From positions 2,065,518-2,129,517 of the forward strand of contig NZ_LMDH01000001.1 of assembly GCF_001425755.1 (NCBI RefSeq): a stretch of DNA of 64,000 nt. Direction: 5' to 3'. A program made the position numbers and the translations under genes. How positions within the stretch are numbered: the stretch's first letter is position 1; the number at the start of each line of letters is the position of its first letter. The notes beneath the pieces were generated by a model that was not told where the DNA came from, searched no databases, and saw only the letters and a program-made list of their open reading frames with translations. Source of the DNA: Aeromicrobium sp. Root344. Lineage in GTDB: Bacteria > Actinomycetota > Actinomycetes > Propionibacteriales > Nocardioidaceae. This document shows, piece by piece, positions 53,544 through 61,310 of the stretch.

Positions 53544-54047
53544 ATGAAAACAGTCGTGATCGTGGGTAACCCGAAGCCGCAGTCGCGGACCGCCCATGCG
53601 GCCACTCTGTTGGCTGCCGCTTTGGGCGGCAAGGATCCCTATGTGATCGATGTGGTTGATCTCGGGCCGGGCGTGCTCAGCTGGGGTGATTCCACCGTGG
53701 AAGGAGCGGTTCGCACGGCGGCTGAGGCGGACCTGCTCATCGTGGCGAGCCCCACGTTCAAGGCAACCTACTCAGGCCTCCTCAAGGTATTTCTTGATCA
53801 GTTCGCGGGGGGCCACGGGCTGGAGGGATGCGTGACCGTGCCTCTGATGCTCGGCGCGGGACCCGTTCACGCGATGGCGCCCGAAGTGCACCTGAAGCCG
53901 TTGCTCGTCGAACTGGGCGCGACGTGTCCCGCTCCTGGCCTCTATTTGTCAGAGCAGACCTACGAGGATGGTGCCGTGATCTCACAGTTTGTTGAACGAT
54001 GGGGTCCGAGCCTCACAAGACTGATCGACGAGAAGAGGGCCCGATGA
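53544..54047 (+). CDS. NAD(P)H-dependent FMN reductase
   Basis: A 167-residue flavodoxin-like reductase (SsuE/MsuE type). The N-terminal flavin-phosphate motif is VVIVGNPKPQSRT, followed by IVASPTFKATYSGLLKVFLDQF, the conserved loop binding the isoalloxazine. It reduces FMN with NAD(P)H. GGAG precedes ATG 53544. Its stop overlaps the next flavin reductase start (ATGA), so two reductases of different fold are made together, probably to serve the RutA-like monooxygenase nearby. Confidence 0.88.
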   Translation: MKTVVIVGNPKPQSRTAHAATLLAAALGGKDPYVIDVVDLGPGVLSWGDSTVEGAVRTAAEADLLIVASPTFKATYSGLLKVFLDQFAGGHGLEGCVTVPLMLGAGPVHAMAPEVHLKPLLVELGATCPAPGLYLSEQTYEDGAVISQFVERWGPSLTRLIDEKRAR

Positions 54048-54619
54048 TGGACGACCCGTTCCGCATGGATCTAGAAGCAGACCCGCCGTTCGAGCGGCTT
54101 GGTGGGGCGCCCGAGGATTCGGGTCAACTGCGCAGTGCTTTCGGGTGTTTTCCCACTGGTGTTGTCGCCGTCAGCGCGATGTCTGAGGGAAACCCGATCT
54201 GCATGGTTGCCAGCAGCTTCGTCGGTGTCTCAATCTCGCCGCCGCTGGTCGCCTTCTGCGTCCAATGGGAGTCACAGACATGGGCGCGTTTGAAGGACCT
54301 GCCTCGTCTCGGCATCAGTGTCCTTGGTGCCGAGCATGACCAGTCCGTTCGTCGGCTGGCCTCTCGCGCGGAGGACAAATTTCATGAGTTGGGGCTCTGC
54401 GTGCGCGAAGAGGGCAGCGTCTTCGTCGACGGTGCAACCGCGTGGCTGGACTGCAGTACCCAAGACGTCATGCCTGCTGGAGACCACGGGATCGTGTTGC
54501 TGCGGATCCATGAGCTGACTCTCAGACCCGAGGCCGAGCCGCTGGTCTTCCATGGCAGCGCCTTCAGGCAGCTCGGCGTGTCAACACCGGATCAGTCGGC
54601 TTCGCCACCGCAACCCTGA
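54044..54619 (+). CDS. flavin reductase, RutF/HpaC-like
   Basis: A 191-residue FMN-binding split-barrel reductase. Typical features are SAFGCFPTGVVAVSAM, the MVASSFVGVSISPPLVAFCV block and PRLGISVLGAEHDQ. The family includes RutF and HpaC, which feed reduced flavin to two-component monooxygenases. ATG 54044 overlaps the preceding stop; an ATG at 54047 follows directly. With the RutA-like enzyme 1.7 kb away on the other strand, the group resembles the Rut pyrimidine system. Confidence 0.88.
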   Translation: MMDDPFRMDLEADPPFERLGGAPEDSGQLRSAFGCFPTGVVAVSAMSEGNPICMVASSFVGVSISPPLVAFCVQWESQTWARLKDLPRLGISVLGAEHDQSVRRLASRAEDKFHELGLCVREEGSVFVDGATAWLDCSTQDVMPAGDHGIVLLRIHELTLRPEAEPLVFHGSAFRQLGVSTPDQSASPPQP

Positions 54620-54626
54620 GTCTCAG

Positions 54627-55883
54627 TCAGACTTCGCCCCAAAGGTCCGGCACTAGGTTGATTGCGCCTTCGTGCGGCGTCCAAGGGCGCCACTCTCCGC
54701 CTGGATTGGCATGGCGAGCGAACTCAGCCCAAGCCTGGCGCATCTGGCGGCCATATGTCTCGAGTTGATCCGATGGCACACCATGCAACATGGGTGCATG
54801 CCTCCACGCATATTGAGCACCGAGGACGAAAGGAATCTCGATGCAGTGGCAAGCGCCCCACGGCGACCCGGGCGCGCTCCACGTGAACTGATATGCCCAG
54901 GCAGGTCGGCCGTTCGCATACGACTCACCGAGTGCTTCGAGCGTCGGTTCGGCGTACAGGGAGGCGGTATCTGCATGAGCCTGCGCCTCCAGTAACTCGC
55001 GGTGGTGCCACGTAAGCGCGTCGAGGTTGTGGGACATCACGGTGAACGGCAGATCGTCGTCCGTGTTCCAGCCGCCGAGGAGTGCGAGGTCCAGCGGTTG
55101 TTCGATGTCTGGCCTCGCCGGTGCCCAGGTCGGTCCGGCGTTCAACCTAGTGAACTCGTCCTGATATTGCAGGAGTGCGCTCACGGGTAGGCCGCGCGGG
55201 TCAACCGATTTCATGAGGACGTCAAATGACGCTGAGTGTTCCCTCGCCTGTACGAGGGAGCGAGAGATGCTGGGATCACAGAGGTTGCCGCTTTGCAGGA
55301 TCGCCCCAGTAACGTGTGGTCCCAGCCCCCATCGAAGCATCACCTCGATGGACGAGGCGCCAGCAGACTGGCCGACCAGCGTGATCCGGTTGGGGTCGCC
55401 GCCCAGTTCCTGTATATGTCGGTGGACCCACTCGATCGCGGTGGTCTGGTCGGTGGTTGCCGGGCTCGGCCCCGTGTGATCATCGGGATGGTAGTGGCCA
55501 AGAACGCCAAGGCGGTAGGTGACTGTCACGACTACCACGTCCTGTTCCTCAGCGAGACGTACACCGTCGTACCACGGCAGTTCGCCGCCGCCGGTGACGT
55601 GCGCGCCGCCATGGAACCAGACCAGTACGGGTCGGTGACCATTCGTATCGGGAGTGAACACCGACACGACGTGGCAACTCTCAGACTGCTCGAGATCGGC
55701 TTGCGGCCCCAAGACGGACGCAAGACGCGAAGGTCCCTGAGGCGACAGCGGACCACGCGGGGCGTTGGGATCAGCATCCCGGAGTGGAACGATCTCCGCA
55801 GGGCCGAACCGTTCGGCTCGCGCATACTGAATGCCCCGAAAAGCCTGGCTCGTCGGACGCTCACGCGCCGCGGCGGTGCTCAA
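54627..55883 (-). CDS. type B carboxylesterase-like hydrolase, copy 2
   Basis: A 418-residue alpha/beta hydrolase, a close relative of the esterase at 51660-52928 (same N-terminal AERFGPAEIVPLRDADP block, oxyanion WFHGGAHVTGG, nucleophile elbow TLVGQSAGAS). It is the last gene of the ureohydrolase-monooxygenase-RidA operon, 24 bases after RidA. A paralogue in each of the two catabolic modules suggests each needs a similar hydrolytic step. Confidence 0.87.
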   Translation of the reverse strand: MSTAAARERPTSQAFRGIQYARAERFGPAEIVPLRDADPNAPRGPLSPQGPSRLASVLGPQADLEQSESCHVVSVFTPDTNGHRPVLVWFHGGAHVTGGGELPWYDGVRLAEEQDVVVVTVTYRLGVLGHYHPDDHTGPSPATTDQTTAIEWVHRHIQELGGDPNRITLVGQSAGASSIEVMLRWGLGPHVTGAILQSGNLCDPSISRSLVQAREHSASFDVLMKSVDPRGLPVSALLQYQDEFTRLNAGPTWAPARPDIEQPLDLALLGGWNTDDDLPFTVMSHNLDALTWHHRELLEAQAHADTASLYAEPTLEALGESYANGRPAWAYQFTWSAPGSPWGACHCIEIPFVLGAQYAWRHAPMLHGVPSDQLETYGRQMRQAWAEFARHANPGGEWRPWTPHEGAINLVPDLWGEV

Positions 55884-55907
55884 GTCGATCTCCTACCGGC
55901 TGGTGCC

Positions 55908-56303
55908 CTACTCAAGGAACGCGATCCCCTCAATCTCAATCACGTACCCGGGCTCGATCAGCGAGACGACTTGCACCCCAGTGCTGGCCGGACGATGGGA
56001 ACCGAAGTATCTCCGCCGCACCGACCAGTACTCCTGAGCCAGCTGCTCACTCAAAGGCACGCTGAAGTAGGTCACCAGTTTTACGACATTCTGGAGTGTG
56101 GCTCCGTGCTCAGCCAAGATCCCGCTCATTGTTTCGAATATGCGCTCGCTCTGCGCGACAAGATCTCCAGGCGCGAACGGGCCGCCGTTCTCATCATCAG
56201 CCAGCTGACCTGCGATGTAGATCGTGTTGCCGACCCTGACCGCGTGGGCGATGGGAGGAGTCAGTCCCTTGTCGTGCCCGTCGGACTCTGATGATGGGGT
56301 CAT
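55908..56303 (-). CDS. RidA (YjgF/UK114) family enamine/imine deaminase
   Basis: A 131-residue RidA protein. The family traits are NTIYIAGQLADDENG, IFETMSGILAEHGATLQNVVKLVTYF and the C-terminal VVSLIEPGYVIEIEGIAFLE with the conserved Glu. RidA proteins hydrolyse enamines or imines; RutC, a member, acts on 3-aminoacrylate after RutA. Its start overlaps the RutA-like gene's stop (4 bp). This supports a RutA-RutC-like ring-opening route. Confidence 0.92.
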   Translation of the reverse strand: MTPSSESDGHDKGLTPPIAHAVRVGNTIYIAGQLADDENGGPFAPGDLVAQSERIFETMSGILAEHGATLQNVVKLVTYFSVPLSEQLAQEYWSVRRRYFGSHRPASTGVQVVSLIEPGYVIEIEGIAFLE

Positions 56304-57442
56304 CCTGCGCTCCCCGCTGTGGATCGATCATGGTTCACGGCGATGTTGGAGGTGATCCCGTTCTCAGCCAGGCGCGGAAAGACCTCATCGGCCACCACGC
56401 GCAGGTCGTTGATGAAATCGGGAACGATCACCATGATTCCGTCGAGGTCGCCGCCTTGCACCGCAGTGGTGATGCGCTGGGCGATCGTGTCATAGGAGCC
56501 GGCGAGATATCCGTCCATGATCGACTCACGTCGATCGACCTGACGCGCGAAGTGCTTCCGGGCCTCATTGTTGGTGTCGTCCTTGTAGGGAGCCAGAAGT
56601 CCGTTCAGCCACTCCATGTCGGTGCCTGCGTTGTAGTAGTCGACTCGCGACTGTGCGCGTTCGTCGGTCGATTCGGGAATCAGCGTGAAGAGGGCCATCG
56701 TCCTGAGCCCGGCGTTGCCGGCCTCGCGCGCCATCTGCTTGGCGAGAAGCATCCGCTCGATCGCCTTCTGGTCGTCGCTTCCGACGAAGAAGGCATAATC
56801 GCAACTCTCGGCGGTGAACTTGAACCCCGCGCTCGATTGACCAGCACAGGCGATCTTGGGCGCCGAGTAGGGCTTCGGACTCGCCCATGCGCCGCTCGCA
56901 GTGAAGTACTTGCCGTTGTGCACGATGGTTTCATCGGACCAGTACTTGCGAGCGACCTCGACCCATTCGGCCGCCAGGCCGTACTTGCCGTCCGTTGGGT
57001 CGGGATTCCACTGAGTGAGTTGGGCCAACGACTCCGGCAGATCTCCCGTGACGACGTTGAGCCCTGCTCGGCCGTGAGAGATCTGATCGATGGTCGCGAT
57101 GACTTTCGCGGCTACGACAGGGTGCCATGCGAGCACCTGGGCGGTGCCCCACAGCTTGATACGAGACGTTGCCTCGGCCAGGCCGGCCATCAGGCTCAAG
57201 GACTCGAGCTGGTGGGACCAGTGGCGTGACTCGCTGTCCTTGCCAGACCACTGCATCATCGAGAGTGCAATGTCGAAGCCGAGTTCTTCGGCCAGGAGCG
57301 TGACCTGCCGATTGTGGTCATATGTCCCAGGTGTGTCGGGGGCGTTCTCAGAGAAGACCCACCCACCGTTCGCTATGGGGATGAAGACTCCCGCCTCAAT
57401 GTGCTTGCGGTACGAGTCTGCGGTCATAGGCGATTGCTCCAT
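56300..57442 (-). CDS. RutA-like flavin-dependent monooxygenase (LLM class)
   Basis: A 380-residue luciferase-like enzyme that looks closest to RutA, the pyrimidine ring-opening monooxygenase: AGVFIPIANGGWVFSE, FDIALSMMQW, LESLSLMAGLAEATSRIKLW, ATIDQISHGRAGLNVVTGD and IACAGQSSAGFKFTA all match RutA in order. The related family also includes flavin-N5-peroxide enzymes of other substrates. It uses FMNH2, probably from the reductases at 53.5-54.6 kb. It is followed by RidA (overlap) and preceded by a ureohydrolase. No RutB-type amidohydrolase is present, so a true Rut pathway is not proven. Confidence 0.82.
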   Translation of the reverse strand: MEQSPMTADSYRKHIEAGVFIPIANGGWVFSENAPDTPGTYDHNRQVTLLAEELGFDIALSMMQWSGKDSESRHWSHQLESLSLMAGLAEATSRIKLWGTAQVLAWHPVVAAKVIATIDQISHGRAGLNVVTGDLPESLAQLTQWNPDPTDGKYGLAAEWVEVARKYWSDETIVHNGKYFTASGAWASPKPYSAPKIACAGQSSAGFKFTAESCDYAFFVGSDDQKAIERMLLAKQMAREAGNAGLRTMALFTLIPESTDERAQSRVDYYNAGTDMEWLNGLLAPYKDDTNNEARKHFARQVDRRESIMDGYLAGSYDTIAQRITTAVQGGDLDGIMVIVPDFINDLRVVADEVFPRLAENGITSNIAVNHDRSTAGSAG

Positions 57443-57527
57443 GGCTGTGTCCTTTCGTGTCAGTCATGCGTCGTGGAATGTGACGCGATTTTCGTTCTTT
57501 GGTTGCATCCGGCAGTGCCCGAACGGC

Positions 57528-58586
57528 TCACGACGTAGCTGGGAGCACGCTGAGAAGTTCGTAGGCGACATGCGCCGCGGCGACTCCGGTGATCTCGGCG
57601 TGGTCGTACGCGGGCGATACCTCAACGATGTCGACTCCGACGACGTTGAGGCCCTCAAGGCCCCTCAGGATCTCCAGCAGTTGGGCGCTGCTCATTCCGC
57701 CCGCCTCAGGAGTCCCGGTCCCGGGCGCAAAGGCGGGATCCAACACGTCGATGTCTAGCGAGACGTACACGGGGCGCTGGCCGAGGCGCTCGCGCATCCT
57801 GTCGATGATGTCGTCTATCGAGTGACGAAGCAGGTCGCGGCAGTGGATCACGGAGAAGCCCATGCGGGCTGATTCCTCGAGGTCCAAGCCGCCGTAGAGA
57901 GGTCCTCGGATGCCGACATGCATCGAGTGGTCGAAATCGATGAGGCCTTCCTCGGCTGCTCGCCTGAACGGCGTGCCGTGGGTGTAGGGAGCGCCGAAAT
58001 AGGAATCCCAAGTGTCAAGGTGGGCGTCGAAGTGCAGCACCGCGACAGGGCCGTGCAGGGAATGCTGGACGCGGAGAAGCGGCAACGCGATGGTGTGGTC
58101 GCCGCCCAGGGTCAACAACGTCCGTCCGGAAGAGGTCAGGCTTGTCGCCGCAGACTCGATCGTCTTGATCGCTGCTTCGATGTCGAACGGGTTGACCCCC
58201 ACGTCGCCGGCGTCGGCGACGTTCCGGCGGCTGAATGGCATGACCTCGAGAGCGGGGTTGTACGGCCTGAGCAATCGGGATGACTGCCGTATGTGGGCTG
58301 GCCCGAAGCGCGCTCCCGGTCGGTAGCTGACCCCAGCATCGAAGGGCACTCCCCAGATGACGACATCGGCGTCGGGAAGTTGTTCGAGTCGGGGAAGGCG
58401 AGCGAACGTTCCTTCCCCGGCGAAGCGAGGCACCACGGTTGCGTCCACTGGGTCACCGGGTCTCTGACGCGGATGCGACATGCCCGTCTCGGCGGTCTTT
58501 CCAGCTTCGGGGTGCGGCACGGTCAAGCCTTTCGCGAATTCGTCGATTGTGCGGTCGGTAGGGACCCGAGACACATCCGTGGACAC
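57528..58586 (-). CDS. ureohydrolase (agmatinase/arginase family)
   Basis: A 352-residue Mn-dependent ureohydrolase. All six metal ligands are visible: His164 (GGDHTIALP), Asp187, His189 and Asp191 ([11 protein letters not shown]), and Asp278 and Asp280 (SLDIDVLDP). An N-terminal extension of about 55 residues is longer than in agmatinase. It releases urea from a guanidino compound; the substrate is not known. GTG 58586 is the start. It heads a four-gene operon preceded by a perfect 18-bp TetR-type palindrome. Confidence 0.9.
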   Translation of the reverse strand: MSTDVSRVPTDRTIDEFAKGLTVPHPEAGKTAETGMSHPRQRPGDPVDATVVPRFAGEGTFARLPRLEQLPDADVVIWGVPFDAGVSYRPGARFGPAHIRQSSRLLRPYNPALEVMPFSRRNVADAGDVGVNPFDIEAAIKTIESAATSLTSSGRTLLTLGGDHTIALPLLRVQHSLHGPVAVLHFDAHLDTWDSYFGAPYTHGTPFRRAAEEGLIDFDHSMHVGIRGPLYGGLDLEESARMGFSVIHCRDLLRHSIDDIIDRMRERLGQRPVYVSLDIDVLDPAFAPGTGTPEAGGMSSAQLLEILRGLEGLNVVGVDIVEVSPAYDHAEITGVAAAHVAYELLSVLPATS

Positions 58587-58618
58587 GGCTGGGATGTTGT
58601 GAGTATCGGATGTCGCGG

Positions 58619-58636
58619 TACTATCGATCGATAGTA
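58619..58636. promoter_or_regulatory. TetR operator copy 1, ureohydrolase operon / tetR
   Basis: A perfect 18-bp palindrome, TACTATCGATCGATAGTA, between the divergent ureohydrolase and TetR genes. A near-identical site (one central mismatch) lies before the APC permease at 60888-60903. Placement and symmetry fit an autoregulated TetR operator. Confidence 0.82.
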
Positions 58637-58703
58637 TCGCACGCTCAGTCGAGACTCACGAAGTCGGCTGAGATACTTTGACACTCCTAGGGAGGGATCC
58701 ACG

Positions 58704-59390
58704 GTGATTCAAACCGGTTCGGGGTCGACGAGGGAGAGGATCCTCGTCGAGGCGTCTCGCCTGTTTGCGTCTCGGGGGTATCACGGCACCTCGACACGAG
58801 ATATCGCTCAGGTGGTCGGGATTCGACAGCCATCGCTCTACAACCACTTCTCGAGCAAGGAGTCCATCTTGGCGACGCTGCTGGATGCAGACCTCGTTCG
58901 GGCGACGGGTCGCGTTGACAAGGTTCTTGCGATGGAGGGCCCTGCCGCCGCACGTCTTCACGCCTACCTGCAAGCTGATATCGCTGCCGTGCTGACGCTG
59001 TCTTACGACGTGCGCGGCCTTTACAACGATGTGGTTCTTGAGCTCCCCGAGCTGCGGACTCAGGCGCAACGTAGATCGGCTATTCACGACGGCACTGCTC
59101 GCCTTGTGGCGCAGGGTGTTGAGAGCGGCGACCTCGACGTCGATCTTGACCCTGAGTTCGTGCAACATGCGATCACAGGCTTGCTTCTGGAAGCGGTACG
59201 GCAGCGTGGATCGCAGCCGGCTGGTGGCTCTGAAGAGAGGGCTCTTGCCATTGCCGACTTCGTTCTGCGGGCTACGCTCGCGGTTCCTTCGGACCTTCCG
59301 CGCATCAGGGCCGTGGCAGGCAGTCTCGTGGCGGCTCTGGACCCGGGTGTCGCCGGTCAATCGCTTTTGGCGCCCGGCCAGGCTCACTAG
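58704..59390 (+). CDS. TetR family regulator of the ureohydrolase region
   Basis: A 228-residue TetR protein. The helix-turn-helix spans residues 12-55 (ASRLFASRGYHGTSTRDIAQ, then VVGIRQPSLYNHFSSKESIL) and the rest is a ligand-binding helical domain. GTG 58704 follows GGAGGGA. The identical palindromes at 58619 and 60888 suggest it represses the ureohydrolase operon, itself and the APC permease. Inducer unknown, presumably the imported substrate. Confidence 0.9.
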   Translation: MIQTGSGSTRERILVEASRLFASRGYHGTSTRDIAQVVGIRQPSLYNHFSSKESILATLLDADLVRATGRVDKVLAMEGPAAARLHAYLQADIAAVLTLSYDVRGLYNDVVLELPELRTQAQRRSAIHDGTARLVAQGVESGDLDVDLDPEFVQHAITGLLLEAVRQRGSQPAGGSEERALAIADFVLRATLAVPSDLPRIRAVAGSLVAALDPGVAGQSLLAPGQAH

Positions 59391-59408
59391 CCCAGCCGGA
59401 CGCCTGAA

Positions 59409-60869
59409 TCAGATCTGTCCCTCGACCTCGTTGACCAACGCTTCCTCGAGGTCATCCTCTGATTGCCTGTGCAGGTAGAGAGAACGAATCAGTCCGCCGA
59501 CGAAGGCCGCGATCAGCGGCACGTTGATGAGGAAGTTGCCTAGTGGACCGAGTCCGGTCAGCACCGACATCTTCGAGCAGATCAGATAGAGGACCACTCC
59601 CAACGAAGCTGTGGAGAGGATTGGTGCGACCAGGCCTCGCCAATGATCTGTCGTGCCTGGGCGCTGCCCGAAGAACCGGATCACCGACACCGAGGTCAAG
59701 ATCTGGAGTATGAGAACTGCGACCAATGTCGGTGTGCTCATCCAGATCACGACCTGGGTGTAGGGATCAGCCCCCGACATCGCAAAGATGGAGAGCAGTC
59801 CCAACAGGAAGACGGCCTGGACAATCACGGCTGTGATGGGACTGCCGCTCCGGGGGTCGGTGTGCGCCAGTCCGGCGGGCAGGAGCTTGGCCCGGCCCAT
59901 TGCGAACAAGTATCGGGAGGCAGCATTGTGCATAGCCAGCACGCCGGCAAAGAAGCTCGTGACGATCAGCACCTGCATGGTGTCTGTCATCGTCTTGCCG
60001 AGGTATTCATGCGTCAGACCAAAGACCAGCATCGCGGGGTCGCCGGACTGTAGTTTGTCGCCAAGCGCGTTCGGGCCTATCGCCATGAGAATCACCCACG
60101 AGGCGAAGGTGAACACCGTGGCCAATAGTCCGACGGCTATGTAAGTGGCTCGCGGCACCATGCGCTCGGGGTCTTTGACCTCTTCTCCGTAAACGGCCGT
60201 CTGCTCGAATCCGATGTACACGATGAAGGTGATGACGAACAAGGACGACAGGGCCGAGGATTCCCATGCGCTGGGATTGAAGCTGTCGAAGGAGTATCCC
60301 TCTGGTGTGCCCTGGATGAAGATCGCGACGATGAGCGCTCCCAGGACCGCGAATTCGCAGAGCAGGAGGAACGCCAGGACTTTGGCGCCTACGCTCACGC
60401 GAAAGTATGCAACGACGCCAACAAGCGCACCGATGAGAAGAGCGCAAACCTGCCATGACACCTGAACCCCGGCGATCGTGTCCAGGGCTGAGGATGCGAA
60501 TAGTCCTGCGGCGGCACAGAATCCAACCTCGCCGAGTGCGTATCCGGCGTAACCTGTTAGTGCTGCGGCCGCGCCGGTCTGCCGTCCCAAGCCCAAGGTG
60601 ATGTAGGCGTAGAACGCTCCCGCGTTCCGCACGTGCTTGCTCATGGCCGAGAATCCCACGGCAAAAAGCGCGTAGACCAAGCCAGCGATGAGATAGCCGG
60701 ACGGGGTGGCGATGCCCCCGATCAAGAATGCGAGTGCCACGAATCCCACCATCGTGGTGAGGGGCGCGGCGGCCGAGAGAACAAAGAAGACCAGGTGGCG
60801 TGAACTGAGTGCACCGGAGCGCAAGCGACCCGGTGTAGGCGCTGCCTGAGTCTGAGGAACATTCGTCAT
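59409..60869 (-). CDS. APC superfamily permease (second copy)
   Basis: A 486-residue permease with about twelve membrane segments and APC motifs (VFFVLSAAAPLTTMVGF in helix 1, FIVYIGFEQTAVYGEEVKDPER in helix 6). It resembles the first APC permease in the APC motifs and in length, and probably imports the substrate of the ureohydrolase/RutA-like module. Its promoter contains a copy of the TetR operator, 18 bases upstream of the start. It converges on the tetR gene with an 18-bp gap. Confidence 0.9.
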   Translation of the reverse strand: MTNVPQTQAAPTPGRLRSGALSSRHLVFFVLSAAAPLTTMVGFVALAFLIGGIATPSGYLIAGLVYALFAVGFSAMSKHVRNAGAFYAYITLGLGRQTGAAAALTGYAGYALGEVGFCAAAGLFASSALDTIAGVQVSWQVCALLIGALVGVVAYFRVSVGAKVLAFLLLCEFAVLGALIVAIFIQGTPEGYSFDSFNPSAWESSALSSLFVITFIVYIGFEQTAVYGEEVKDPERMVPRATYIAVGLLATVFTFASWVILMAIGPNALGDKLQSGDPAMLVFGLTHEYLGKTMTDTMQVLIVTSFFAGVLAMHNAASRYLFAMGRAKLLPAGLAHTDPRSGSPITAVIVQAVFLLGLLSIFAMSGADPYTQVVIWMSTPTLVAVLILQILTSVSVIRFFGQRPGTTDHWRGLVAPILSTASLGVVLYLICSKMSVLTGLGPLGNFLINVPLIAAFVGGLIRSLYLHRQSEDDLEEALVNEVEGQI

Positions 60870-60887
60870 AGTGCTGACCTCCGGCGT

Positions 60888-60903
60888 ACTATCGATTGAT
60901 AGT
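60888..60903. promoter_or_regulatory. TetR operator copy 2, upstream of the APC permease
   Basis: ACTATCGATTGATAGT matches the operator at 58620-58635 in all but one central base. It lies 18 bases upstream of the permease start on the minus strand. Confidence 0.8.
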
Positions 60904-61002
60904 TACGCAACTTAGGGCATTCTCTGGCACGTGTATAGGGGTTTGGGACCAATTCGAATCCATCAGGCGGTGTGTAGCCGACTTGACGCACGTCAGCCAG
61001 TC

Positions 61003-61170
61003 ACGGTGACCGTCGAGCTCGCGGTTGCCCTGGTCGCTGCTCGATCACGTACGAGTGGCGGGGGAGCCGCCCCGGGACGACCCTGTTCGAGGGCCGCCAC
61101 GCGGTCGCTGATGTCAATCCAGCGGGCACACCTGCTCCTGTGGAAACTACCCTGCGTCTGCGGCTGACGG
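61003..61170 (+). pseudogene. decayed thioesterase fragment, related to the gene at 52925
   Basis: Read across a frameshift near 61044, the translation gives TVTVELAVALVA, then ITYEWRGSRPGTTLFEGRHA. This matches the middle of the thioesterase at 52925-53317 (EVTVELAVVHVG, YEWRGSRR, FEGRH). The N-terminal half is absent. It lies in the 441-bp gap between the second permease and the aryl-CoA ligase, and probably is the remnant of a thioesterase that once accompanied the ligase. Confidence 0.72.
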
Positions 61171-61252
61171 ACGGGGGCCAGCCACCCATTGAGAGAACTC
61201 CACGGGCTGACGGCAGTCGCCGCCGATCGTAGTGGCAGTGTGTGTCGAAATC

Positions 61253-61280
61253 TTGACTGACGTCACTATAACGACATAAC
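61253..61280 (+). promoter_or_regulatory. candidate promoter of the aryl-CoA ligase operon
   Basis: TTGACT (61253-61258) and CATAAC (61275-61280) are 16 bases apart. A TGACGTCA palindrome at 61257-61264 and repeated TAAC motifs are within the promoter and could be bound by the PaaX-type regulator. Confidence 0.4.
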
Positions 61281-61310
61281 ATGAGGCGAGAATCCGGAAG
61301 AGAGAGCGCC

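Noticed and set aside
56300..57442. Assigning the gene name rutA
   Set aside because: RutA-like motifs are strong, but RutB and the Rut transporter are absent and the neighbours include a ureohydrolase, so the substrate may differ.
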